DNA of 64,000 nucleotides, from NCBI GenBank assembly GCA_900120415.1, contig FQLW01000006.1, positions 434,001 through 498,000 of the forward strand, in the 5' to 3' direction. Within the stretch, counting starts at the first letter, position 1. Each line of letters opens with the position of its first letter. Shown piece by piece: positions 1 to 7,343 of the stretch. The notes beneath the pieces were generated by a model, which saw only the letters and a list, made by a program, of their open reading frames with translations, did no database searches and was not told where the DNA came from. The position numbers and the translations under genes were made by a program. This DNA comes from Urmitella timonensis (GTDB lineage: Bacteria; Actinomycetota; Actinomycetes; Actinomycetales; Actinomycetaceae).

Positions 1-150
1 TTCGGTATGAGTTCTTTTTTAGCTAACCCTCAATCAAGGCCAATCTTCAAACCGAAAGACGAATCAGCTACCGGCATTTCCCTCTCTTTCTGGTAGCGGC
101 AGTTATGGGATAATCAGTGAACGAGCACGTAAAAAGGGGAAAGGCCATGT

Positions 151-339
151 ATGGGAAAGAGCAATGCGCGAGTGCGTAACTGGTTGATGTTGGTAGCTGT
201 TGGGCTATTATTTGCAGCTGTTTGTTTTGCTGTTTTCGGGTTCACGCACGTGGTTTCGCCGGTCACCGCTATTGGAAATGTTGCTGGTTTTCTGATAACT
301 AGCCTGGTCGTGGGTTTTTTGCGCTGCGTAAATGAATGA
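151..339 (+). CDS. small two-helix membrane protein (hypothetical)
   Basis: This is a 62-residue protein with two hydrophobic segments (about residues 11-30 and 38-57) and a short basic N-terminus, so it is probably an inner-membrane protein. A purine-rich AAAAAGGGGAAAGG stretch lies just upstream. A competing ATG five bases earlier is in a different frame. Its last codons overlap the start of the hydrolase reading frame at 332 by 8 bp, which suggests translational coupling. I do not recognise a family. A possible -10 (GATAAT) lies near 109-114. Confidence 0.45.
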   Translation: MGKSNARVRNWLMLVAVGLLFAAVCFAVFGFTHVVSPVTAIGNVAGFLITSLVVGFLRCVNE

Positions 340-955
340 TGCGCAAAAGGTCGTGTTTTTGCACGGGTTGGGTGAAACCCGTGATGTTTGGAACCCGGTA
401 ATAAAACAGCTTCCGCAAACCGAGTGCATATCTCTAGAGGTTTTGAGAACGAAACCGCCTTTGGATTCTTGGTCGCTCAAGGACGTATGTGCCCGGATTG
501 CTGATTCGCTGACCGAACCAGTTCACTTGGTCGGGTTATCTTTGGGTGCAGTGATTGCTTTAAATATCGCCCTCACCCATCCGGGCAAGGTGTCTTCACT
601 GTTTGTTTCAGCTCCGCAAGCTAAACCCCCAAAACTGTTGATGAATCTGCAAAAGACACTAATGCGAGTTTTACCAACAAAATGGGTCTGTCCGCCGCAG
701 CTTAGCAAACCTGAGCTGGTGGGTGTGCTCGATAGTTTGAAAGATTTAGACCTCACTTCGCAGCTACCTGCTTTATCCATGCCCGTAACTGTGGTTTGCG
801 GTAGCAAAGATAAAGCAAATCTGCCTGCCGCCCGCAAAATCTAAAGCCTTATCCCCACAGCTCACCTAGAGGTTATCCAAGGTGCAGGCCATCAATGGCA
901 CGCCACCCATCCTCAGCTATTCACCTGTTATCTCACGAAACATTTAGCCCACTAA
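332..955 (+). pseudogene. alpha/beta hydrolase, interrupted by an in-frame TAA
   Basis: The first 170 codons encode an alpha/beta-hydrolase fold. They include the oxyanion-region HGLG near residue 11, the nucleophile elbow G-L-S-L-G (Ser about residue 70) and the late strand ending in VVCGSKD with the likely acidic residue. Codon 171 (842-844) is TAA. The same frame then runs on without another stop to 955 and encodes a typical C-terminus, with a GAGHQWH segment that supplies the missing catalytic His. One substitution therefore removes the essential His; the protein would otherwise be about 207 residues. I read it as a recent nonsense pseudogene. Stop-codon readthrough or a sequencing error are the alternatives. 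Confidence 0.72.
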
Positions 956-1340
956 ACCCCGACAAGAATAATATCGTCGATAAATTCAAGTAAGTAGCAG
1001 CACTTCTTACTCGCTGTAGTTGCGATACCCGCCTGCGTCCCTCGCAGGATTTCGCAGTCCCTGTGCGGGAGGCTCTTACCTCGCTCAAGACTTTGTGGCA
1101 CAAATAAGGTGCGCTTTTTGACGATAATAAAAGAAGTTAAGGTATTCGCAAACACTGTGAAATCAATGCGAAATCTAAAAAGGGCATAACGTAAGTCGAT
1201 GTCTTACCAATCAGGAGGTAACTCACTAAATATCCTTAAATATGGAGGAAGTGTCGTTGCGGATATAATCGGGATAAAGAGTTGTGTAGACATGGCTAAA
1301 CAGGCGTTCTAGATGGCGGGACCTACAGGAAGATACTCAA
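956..1340. other. intergenic stretch without a supported gene
   Basis: This 385-base stretch lies between the broken hydrolase and a small membrane protein. An open frame on the minus strand (952-1155) has no recognisable domain, no convincing ribosome site and unusual composition, so I do not call it. An AGGAGGT at about 1213-1219 resembles a ribosome binding site but is followed only by very short frames. I see no hairpin or repeat of note. Confidence 0.4.
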
Positions 1341-1589
1341 ATGGTGAAACTAATAATTGAGTTTATTTTGTTTGGATGTTTAGCGGTGTTTTTCTGCTTT
1401 GTTTCTTGGGTTGAAATGCCTAATGCTAAAGATAAAAAAACTGGACGAAAACGTACTTTATATCAACGTTTACGTTTAGCTAATAGGCAACTACGCTTGC
1501 AGCTTTTCCTGGGAATTGCAGCGGCAGTAGTTGCGGTATTAGCTGCACTTCAGCTACTAGGTGTTATACCCTACCTCGACATTGTTTAG
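1341..1589 (+). CDS. small membrane protein (hypothetical)
   Basis: This 82-residue protein has a hydrophobic segment at about residues 4-24, a strongly basic middle (residues 30-52, rich in Lys and Arg, so cytoplasmic) and a second hydrophobic helix at about 54-77. The arrangement is a two-helix hairpin with a cytoplasmic basic loop. CAGGAAG sits about eight bases before the ATG. No family is recognised. It stands alone, with about 380 bases free upstream and about 440 downstream. It could be real, but short membrane-protein-like frames also arise by chance. Confidence 0.5.
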   Translation: MVKLIIEFILFGCLAVFFCFVSWVEMPNAKDKKTGRKRTLYQRLRLANRQLRLQLFLGIAAAVVAVLAALQLLGVIPYLDIV

Positions 1590-2029
1590 GTCACGTATAT
1601 TAGCAAAAGATAATAAGTTTGTTGTAGGTTTGACTGATAGTTTTTTCTGTATGTTAGGTCGTTAGTATTACTGCTGGCATGAATACGTTTAATACGGAAC
1701 TATGAAACGTGAAACTATTCTGCTTCAATGTCTCGGATTCACGCGCGAAAGCACCACTTACAATCGAACTAACACCCCTGAAAATCTAGTCGCTAATGGA
1801 GCTAAGCCCCATCTAAATCCTTGTTTGATTGAAAGCATAAATATCAATTTCAGAAAGGAAGTAAAGGAAATCTAATAAAACGTTACGGAGGTTTTCTCGT
1901 GGGTGGGTTTCATGTTCTAACCCCCAAGTGTTGAACTAGCTAACGAAACTTAACAATTCCCCCCCGGCGCGCCGGTGGGGCGCTAGAAACCGAGCAATAG
2001 AAGCATCTAGCAGCGGGAAACAAGGCGTG
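1590..2029. other. intergenic stretch with a possible 57-residue frame
   Basis: This lies between convergent genes. A plus-strand frame from 1702 to 1875 would encode 57 polar residues with no known domain and only a weak ribosome site (ACGGA), so I leave it uncalled. A GC-rich palindrome, CCGGCGCGCCGG with flanking C and G runs, lies at 1961-1980, close to the end of the ABC transporter operon, and could act in termination. It lacks a U-tract. Confidence 0.35.
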
Positions 2030-2674
2030 CTACACCTGTTTACGGACTAACGTAATCGTTCTATCCGCTTTTGCAGCGACGGAGGGGTCATGGGTGACCA
2101 GCATGAGGGCGCAGTTACGCTGGCGAACTTGGGTAAGCAGTAGCTCCATGGCTTCTTCGCGTAACTCTGTATCGAGTGCGCCAGTGGGTTCATCTGCCAG
2201 TATCAGCTTGGGGTTATTGATGAGGGCACGCGCGAGTGCTGTCCGTTGTCGTTCACCTCCAGATAGCTGTTCTGCCATTCGAGATTCTTCCACGTCGAGT
2301 TCACTTAATAGTCGTGACGCTTCATCGTGAACGGTCGAATCGTTCTTGTCCCAAAGTAAGCGTGGCAACATAACATTATCGAGTGCGGTGTATCCGCTCA
2401 TGAGTTCACCGTTTTGAAACACGACACCAATTGTGGTTGAGCGCAGACGTGCTAGCTGATCAAATTTAAGATTATTGACGTTCGTGCCATCAACTAGAAC
2501 ACTTCCTTCCAGCGGACGGTTCATGCCAAGGATTGTGGTCAAGAGGGTGGTCTTACCAACACCAGAACGCCCCATAATTGCCACGGTCTCTCCCGCATCA
2601 ATCTCAAGATTGAGCGCAGTAAACAGCGGGTTTTTATAACCACACGAGAGATTACGACATTCTAGTATGCTCAT
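2030..2674 (-). CDS. ABC transporter ATP-binding protein (MacB/LolD-like)
   Basis: This is a 214-residue single ABC ATPase of about the usual LolD/MacB length. Visible motifs are Walker A GRSGVGKT (residues 35-42), the Q-loop region FQNGE, the signature LSGGERQR and Walker B LILADEPTGALD followed by the H-loop THD. The A-D-E-P-T-G-A-L-D form is typical of the family that works with FtsX-type permeases rather than importers. It lies one base downstream of such a permease gene on the same strand, so the two form an export or mechanotransmission complex. The substrate (lipid, lipoprotein or antimicrobial peptide) cannot be told from the sequence. Confidence 0.9.
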   Translation of the reverse strand: MSILECRNLSCGYKNPLFTALNLEIDAGETVAIMGRSGVGKTTLLTTILGMNRPLEGSVLVDGTNVNNLKFDQLARLRSTTIGVVFQNGELMSGYTALDNVMLPRLLWDKNDSTVHDEASRLLSELDVEESRMAEQLSGGERQRTALARALINNPKLILADEPTGALDTELREEAMELLLTQVRQRNCALMLVTHDPSVAAKADRTITLVRKQV

Positions 2675-2675
2675 T

Positions 2676-4730
2676 TTAGCTCTTTCCCGGAAGCCAACTA
2701 GCGGCTTCTTTCTTAACTAGGACGTACATGAGAATTGCTTGGGTAAGAATAAAAACTAGGTAAATGATTCCCATACTGATTATGAACATCCAGGGGAAGA
2801 ATTCACCAAACTTAAAAAAGAACTGGCTCGCGAGAAAGATGCCGATCCCTATGGAGGCTATTCCTGTCACCGAATTAACTACTGTGTTACGCATCGCCAT
2901 GGTTCGGGCAATAACAGCAGATTTTCCAGTCAATGATGCCATAGAAGCGAATTCTCTGGCACGAGCGGTCGTTTCCCGCGCGTATTGCATCCATATTGAG
3001 GTCATTGCATATATGAAACCAAGCACAGTAAATAACGTCAACCAGGTTGCCTGCTGTCTATAGGTCTCCGCTATCGCCCTTTCGCTCTCTCCATCAATAA
3101 TTGACAGAGGGGTTATAGCGGTATCGAACTTAATTCCCTGGATTTGTGATAGCAAATCCTCTTCTTGCTCAGAAATCGTATAAATCCAGACCCACCGAGA
3201 GGATAACGATATTTCATCGAGTTGCGCACCATATTCGGGAACTAATCTATGCTGGACATAGTCTTGAAGATGATTCGGGTTCACCTGCCCTGCACTTATT
3301 TCTGCAACGCCTTGATTATAGGTCGCTACATAAACAGCCAGTTTAGGGTCATGAGAAGCAATCTTAGATGCCGCATTGGCTAAACATGACGCGTAATCTC
3401 CAGAACAAGTGAGTGATGTCTTCACAACTTGGATACCTTCCGGAGGTCTGGGTGGAGGATCTTGAGCTCCCGTGATGATTCCAAACAAAGCTACGAGAAT
3501 AACTCCGACAGCAACGAAACCTCCTGCCAAAGCACCAGTTCGAGAAGCTTCATAGGGATGGTTAATTATCCAGCGAAAAAATACGCCAGTTCGCAGATTT
3601 ATACCTCGTTTTTTCGTTACAAAATTCGTCACGACAGTGCACAGAACTGCGAGAGTTGAATGTAACCCCAAAATCACCAAGAAAACTATAAGCAACATAA
3701 GAGGAAGCACAAGGATATCGGGAATCTGCAACCAGAACAGCCCCATGACAGTTGTAAGAACAATTCCAAGCCCGAAAAGCAAAAGCCTCGTTCCCGTACC
3801 GAAAGACCAACGCATACCGGAGTGGGTGCGGGTTTGGCGCAATTTTGGCCAGGCTAAGTAAGAAAAGGTGATACTTGTTGCTAGTGCAAGATATGCGATT
3901 AATCTTAAGGACGCATCAAGATAGATACCGGAGTGAAGCCGAAAACCCGTGAAAGGTAAACGCACATATCCCATCACCAGAACAAAGATTAGTAACGCAG
4001 CTAGACTAACCCCCAGCAAATACGGTTTATAGAGGTAGGTAACCGAGTGCCTAATGAGTTGACGACGCGGAGCACCGATACTCTCGAGCACAAATTGTTC
4101 TCCGGCAAGCAACTCCGCTACTGATTCACGGGTAGCCCGCAGGTTGAGGATAAGGGGGAAAATAAAAATTAAAAGAGCCACCGGTAATAAGTACTGTGAC
4201 CATTGCTCATAGTTTACATCTCCAAAAATGGCACCTTTACGGGTATCTTTGGCAAAACCGGAGGAGAAAAACACGCCCTCTTCATTTCGTGCCAAATCAA
4301 TAAAAGCTTTCCCATTGCTCGGTCGATAATAGACGACAATTTCGCCATCTAGAATCACCGTGTCATCAATTACCGCTTGAATCGACCCAAACTGGCGCTC
4401 CAAAATATCTGAATATTGTTTCGCAGCCCTAGAGACCGCTATTGTCCCGGGCTCGAGCCATTTTGTTAATCCTACAGGCAACTCACTGTCACCACTCAGC
4501 GGTTCAAGCTCCAATACCCCTACAAGGTGAGAATCAATATAAGTATTATCCACTCGATAAGCAAAGCTCGCGTTCTCCTCATCGGAGATATATACCGGTG
4601 AACGCGAGTTTGCTATCGATCCTCTTGAATCGAGCTCAGCATAAATCGCCGCTAAGGCGAAAAAACACATAACCACAAAGAATGATGTGAGCCCTACAGC
4701 CACCCGATGAATCCGGTGTGGATATGACAT
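2676..4730 (-). CDS. FtsX-like ABC transporter permease, double-repeat type
   Basis: This 684-residue membrane protein partners the ATPase just downstream. It has an N-terminal anchor (about residues 10-28), an extracellular domain to about residue 175, and a block of helices (about 178-196, 235-255, 275-295, 315-360 and 395-420). A second extracellular domain contains two Cys residues (in CSGDYASC). Three C-terminal helices follow (about 565-585, 615-640 and 645-670). This doubled FtsX layout is that of large Gram-positive exporters such as the bacitracin and antimicrobial-peptide types rather than of four-helix MacB. No substrate-binding protein or two-component system is next to it. The ATG at 4730 begins a plausible anchor. 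Confidence 0.85.
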   Translation of the reverse strand: MSYPHRIHRVAVGLTSFFVVMCFFALAAIYAELDSRGSIANSRSPVYISDEENASFAYRVDNTYIDSHLVGVLELEPLSGDSELPVGLTKWLEPGTIAVSRAAKQYSDILERQFGSIQAVIDDTVILDGEIVVYYRPSNGKAFIDLARNEEGVFFSSGFAKDTRKGAIFGDVNYEQWSQYLLPVALLIFIFPLILNLRATRESVAELLAGEQFVLESIGAPRRQLIRHSVTYLYKPYLLGVSLAALLIFVLVMGYVRLPFTGFRLHSGIYLDASLRLIAYLALATSITFSYLAWPKLRQTRTHSGMRWSFGTGTRLLLFGLGIVLTTVMGLFWLQIPDILVLPLMLLIVFLVILGLHSTLAVLCTVVTNFVTKKRGINLRTGVFFRWIINHPYEASRTGALAGGFVAVGVILVALFGIITGAQDPPPRPPEGIQVVKTSLTCSGDYASCLANAASKIASHDPKLAVYVATYNQGVAEISAGQVNPNHLQDYVQHRLVPEYGAQLDEISLSSRWVWIYTISEQEEDLLSQIQGIKFDTAITPLSIIDGESERAIAETYRQQATWLTLFTVLGFIYAMTSIWMQYARETTARAREFASMASLTGKSAVIARTMAMRNTVVNSVTGIASIGIGIFLASQFFFKFGEFFPWMFIISMGIIYLVFILTQAILMYVLVKKEAASWLPGKS

Positions 4731-5047
4731 TTATACTCCGAGAACTAGAAAATCCAAGCTCCGCACTATTCTCACTTCTTTCTGTATAAGAGTTGATAGT
4801 AATTTCTAAGATTGCGAGAAAGTTACATACCTAAGAAAAGCCTGTCGCCTCACACCCCTATCCTAGTGGACGCTCCCTCTATCACGTCACGATTTCCCGA
4901 GGATAATTTCGGACGCTGAGCAATTCACGGAAGTTTTCTAAATCAATTTATTGACCCCTACACTTTGAGCAGCCAGAAAAATACTGGGTTACAAACTCAA
5001 AATAACGAAGTAGACTGACAATAACTACATAAAAAGGGAGATTCGTA
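4731..5047. promoter_or_regulatory. divergent promoter region between ABC exporter and toxin-antitoxin genes
   Basis: This 317-base AT-rich gap lies between two divergent transcription units. Near the plus-strand gene it holds AAAAAGGGAG at about 5032-5041, a good ribosome site for the antitoxin start at 5048. RelB-type complexes usually repress their own promoter, so an operator is expected here. I could not identify a clear palindrome. Nothing in the stretch looks coding. Confidence 0.4.
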
Positions 5048-5323
5048 ATGAAAACAGCAACATCAAATGTTAATTTTAAACTCGATACTGACGTGAAAGA
5101 GTCGATGGAAGATGCATGCAAAGCTATGGGGCTGACACTTACCGCCGCCTTTACGATTTTTGCCAAAAAAGTTGGGACTGAACGCCGTATCCCCTTCGAA
5201 GTGGCGGCACCTGTATCAGATTACGCGCGCGCTTTACATCGAGATTCAACAGCCTACCGCGCGGGACAGCTCGATACCGTTAGCCTAGAAGAAATGATGG
5301 CTCGCTATGGTATGGAAAATTGA
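5048..5323 (+). CDS. type II antitoxin, RelB/DinJ family
   Basis: This 91-residue protein has an N-terminal ribbon-helix-helix fold: a strand (NVNFKLDTDVKES), then two helices containing LTAAFTIFAKKV and the RRIPFEV signature that RelB/DinJ antitoxins share. The C-terminal half is the flexible toxin-binding tail. It would bind its own operator and neutralise the downstream RelE-like toxin. The ATG is preceded by AAAAAGGGAG. The gene overlaps the toxin gene by 17 bp, the usual antitoxin-first arrangement. It opens a cluster of several toxin-antitoxin modules running to about 7.3 kb. Confidence 0.88.
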   Translation: MKTATSNVNFKLDTDVKESMEDACKAMGLTLTAAFTIFAKKVGTERRIPFEVAAPVSDYARALHRDSTAYRAGQLDTVSLEEMMARYGMEN

Positions 5324-5573
5324 TTTTACCCGGCGCGCAGAAAAGGCTCTCAGCAAGATTGACAACACCGCCGCGAAGCGCATCCTAAAAGAACTCCATA
5401 CTGTCAGCCAGCTAGATAACCCCCGCTCAAAAGGTAAAGCCCTAAAAGGCGAACTAACCGGCTACTGGCGTTACCGCGTGGGAAACTACCGGGTTATTTG
5501 CGACATCGTAGATTCAGAGCTACTAATCCTAGCGATTGATTTAGGACACCGCCGCGATATCTATGAACGATGA
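5307..5573 (+). CDS. type II toxin, RelE/ParE superfamily
   Basis: This 88-residue protein has the RelE family pattern: an N-terminal F-T-R-R-A-E-K-A-L strand-helix, a central basic PRSKGKALKGELTGYWRYRVGNYRVICDI segment (quoted here only to mark the core at about residues 39-66) and a C-terminal DLGHRRDIY. RelE-like members cleave mRNA in the ribosomal A site and ParE-like members poison gyrase. The WRYRVGNYRVI core and GHRRDIY tail favour the RelE branch. It follows its antitoxin with a 17-bp overlap and appears intact. Confidence 0.88.
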   Translation: MVWKIDFTRRAEKALSKIDNTAAKRILKELHTVSQLDNPRSKGKALKGELTGYWRYRVGNYRVICDIVDSELLILAIDLGHRRDIYER

Positions 5574-5586
5574 AAAGCTAAAGTAA

Positions 5587-5712
5587 GTTACACTGACAAA
5601 GCCTCTTCCAATCAGCATCACCGGCGATTATCTTCCAGCGAGGTTCTACCGTCCCACCCAAGGCAAAACAGGCGAAGAAGGCTTTTTATCTTTGAGTCAC
5701 GAACTAAGATAG
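5587..5712 (+). pseudogene. possible C-terminal gene remnant
   Basis: An open frame without a start codon encodes 41 residues (including DYLPARFYRPTQGKTGEEGF) and ends at TAG 5710-5712. It sits in the gap between two toxin-antitoxin modules and reads like ordinary protein rather than noise. It could be the tail of a deleted gene. I cannot assign a family, and chance is a serious alternative at this length. Confidence 0.25.
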
Positions 5713-5716
5713 CAGT

Positions 5717-6058
5717 ATGACAATCACGACCAATCCGGTTTCAGCGAGTGCTCCATCCCTAGAGCGGCTTCGTGCTGTCAAGGGGGACGTACGTGATGTC
5801 ATTAAGCGCCATAAAGGCACTGGAAAATACTGGGTTTTTGGTTCGGTTGCCAGGGGCGAAGCAACCAGAGATTCAGATTACGACTTGTTGGTGGAGTTCC
5901 TTCCGGGTGCAAGCTACTTCAACTTGGCAGCTTTAGAAATTGAGTTAAGCAAGATGCTGCACAACCCGGTTGAGATTATGCCGAGCTCTTCTCAAGGCTA
6001 CGCGGCAGACCACGCCCGTTCCCAGGCAATCGCGGTAAATCACGACCCCAACTCCTGA
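5717..6058 (+). CDS. MNT-type nucleotidyltransferase-domain protein (MntA-like antitoxin)
   Basis: This 113-residue minimal nucleotidyltransferase has the diagnostic G-S-V-A-R-G-E block, then S-D-Y-D-L-L-V-E-F (about residues 42-63), carrying the metal-binding Asp pair of polymerase-beta-fold enzymes. In MntA-HepT modules such proteins neutralise a HEPN RNase by adding AMP to it. No complete HEPN gene follows. Only a short open frame (6069-6188) remains before the next module, so this is either an orphan or a module that has lost its toxin. The last 25 or so residues are unlike the usual family end and may result from a frameshift. Confidence 0.7.
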   Translation: MTITTNPVSASAPSLERLRAVKGDVRDVIKRHKGTGKYWVFGSVARGEATRDSDYDLLVEFLPGASYFNLAALEIELSKMLHNPVEIMPSSSQGYAADHARSQAIAVNHDPNS

Positions 6059-6068
6059 TCCAAAAGTT

Positions 6069-6188
6069 GTGGTTAAAGCGCTTGGCGAGCTCGCTGCGAA
6101 GGTAAAGCAAGTCATGCACGTTAGTAACCCTCGACCGGGAACGCTCAGCAATGATGATATCTTAGCTATTAATTTCACGCAAAATTAA
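6069..6188 (+). pseudogene. short open frame, possible remnant of an MNT partner
   Basis: From a GTG at 6069 a 39-residue frame runs to TAA 6186-6188. It contains a helix-like ALGELAAKVKQVM and then PGTLSNDDILAIN. It lies where a HEPN partner gene would be expected but is far too short for one (usually over 100 residues). It may be the tail of a deleted or frameshifted gene. Assignment is not possible from the sequence alone. Confidence 0.2.
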
Positions 6189-6240
6189 TGCTATTGTAGG
6201 TATATAGTAGTAGCAATTGCATGAAAAGAGGGTGCTTCTG

Positions 6241-6495
6241 GTGGCTAACATATCCTTCCGAACTGATGACCAGACGAAAAGTCAGGCCGCGGAGCTGTTC
6301 CGCGACCTGGGGTTAGATATGAGCACTGCAATTAACATATTTCTGAGGCAGTCGATTGCCAGCAACGGTATTCCGTTCACGCCGCGCCGGGAAAATTCAG
6401 CCAACCTACTGGCTCGTGCTGAAGCCGAATCCCGCACCGGAGCTTCCTTTGATAGTGTCGCTGAGCTAATGGCAGATCTTAATGAAGCTGACTAG
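6241..6495 (+). CDS. type II antitoxin, DinJ/RelB family
   Basis: The best start is the GTG at 6241. It has AGAGGG eight bases upstream and gives the typical DinJ opening (M/V)-A-N-I-S-F-R-T-D-D. A longer frame from 6217 has no good ribosome site. The 84-residue product has the ribbon-helix-helix core and GLDMSTAINIFLRQ, followed by the NGIPF signature. The C-terminal tail overlaps the YafQ-like toxin gene by 14 bp. It should act as antitoxin and autorepressor for that gene. Confidence 0.88.
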   Translation: MANISFRTDDQTKSQAAELFRDLGLDMSTAINIFLRQSIASNGIPFTPRRENSANLLARAEAESRTGASFDSVAELMADLNEAD

Positions 6496-6766
6496 AGTCT
6501 TTCGCACCTCTCAGTTCAAACGCGACGCGAAGGCACTGTTCAAAAAGCATTACAATCCGTCGAAGTTGGCACGCGCAGTTGCAGCCCTATTGGCTCAGAA
6601 TCGCGACGAGTTACGAACCCGGTATCGCGACCACGCGTTGCAAGGTCAGTGGAAAGGATACCGCGAAATTCACCTCGAGGGAGATTGGCTACTGATATAC
6701 CGAGTTGAGAAAAGCGAGCTATTGTTGGTACTCACCCGAACCGGGTCTCACGATGACCTGTTTTAG
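6482..6766 (+). CDS. type II toxin, YafQ family mRNA interferase
   Basis: This 94-residue protein matches YafQ along its length: an N-terminal FRTSQFKRDAK, a central HALQGQWKGYREIHL and a C-terminal TRTGSHDDLF. The latter two hold the conserved His and Asp residues and the C-terminal Phe used in ribosome-dependent mRNA cleavage. No key residue appears to be missing. It is coupled to the DinJ-like antitoxin by a 14-bp overlap, the canonical dinJ-yafQ layout. Confidence 0.88.
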   Translation: MKLTRVFRTSQFKRDAKALFKKHYNPSKLARAVAALLAQNRDELRTRYRDHALQGQWKGYREIHLEGDWLLIYRVEKSELLLVLTRTGSHDDLF

Positions 6767-6778
6767 AACCCGCTTTGC

Positions 6779-6988
6779 TTAGTGTTCATCTGAGTCAGTT
6801 GCAGTTCGTTTGAAGCGATAGCTAATAGCATAACAAGTAATGGCAAGCGCTAAGCTAGAAAAAACATTAGCAACACCAGCAATAATGCTAACCGCTCCGC
6901 AGAACAGTAGTATCGCGAAAACTCCACTACAACCCGCTAAGCAGCAACCAATAACCCAGTACAAATCGGGATTCTCGTACCACCGCAT
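6779..6988 (-). CDS. small two-helix membrane protein in toxin position
   Basis: I choose the ATG at 6988, which follows GGGGGAAA at a proper distance. It gives 69 residues and removes an otherwise large (80 bp) overlap with the antitoxin gene. A longer frame from 7084 is open but would be embedded in that gene. The protein has two hydrophobic helices (about residues 9-28 and 30-50), three Cys residues in the first half and a charged tail. It starts 16 bases after the stop of a RelB-like antitoxin gene, exactly where a toxin gene normally sits, yet it has no RelE/YafQ fold. Function unknown. Confidence 0.5.
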   Translation of the reverse strand: MRWYENPDLYWVIGCCLAGCSGVFAILLFCGAVSIIAGVANVFSSLALAITCYAISYRFKRTATDSDEH

Positions 6989-7004
6989 AACTGTTTCCCC
7001 CACT

Positions 7005-7301
7005 CTATTCGCCAGACCGCTTATGTTCCACATTGCACGCTGCTTCGATAACATCCCGGCCAGTTGCATAGCTTCGTCCGTCACCCCGCGAAATCATCTG
7101 TTCGGTTTCACGAATAGCTTCCAGACTCTCGGCATTAGGTCGCCGGTAATCGAAGGATAGCGGAATGGACTCAGTGTTCACTATTTCAGTGAAAAATGCG
7201 CGGACGACCGACGACAAATCAAGACCGTAGTTCTCCACCACTTTCGCTGTTTCTTCTTTTAACCCACTATCGATTCTGACAGTTAAAGTACTAGCTCCCA
7301 T
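7005..7301 (-). CDS. RelB/DinJ-like antitoxin without a recognisable toxin
   Basis: The ATG at 7301 is preceded by AGGAGG with five bases of spacing. A TTG one codon earlier is a less likely start. The 98-residue product has the ribbon-helix-helix opening (STLTVRIDSGLKEE), the helix LDLSSVVRAFFTEIV and a SIPLSFDY block equivalent to the RIPF signature. The C-terminal tail is long. No RelE, YafQ or other known toxin follows; instead a two-helix membrane protein does. It is either an orphan antitoxin or half of an unusual module. Confidence 0.75.
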   Translation of the reverse strand: MGASTLTVRIDSGLKEETAKVVENYGLDLSSVVRAFFTEIVNTESIPLSFDYRRPNAESLEAIRETEQMISRGDGRSYATGRDVIEAACNVEHKRSGE

Positions 7302-7343
7302 CAACCCCTCCTTGACGTTTGCACATACATATTAAAATAATTG

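Noticed and set aside
952-1155. 67-residue minus-strand open frame
   Set aside because: It has no domain, no good ribosome site and opposes the end of a decayed gene. It looks like chance.
1959-1980. Second phase-variable C run
   Set aside because: The seven-C run is in a non-coding palindrome and affects no reading frame that I can support.
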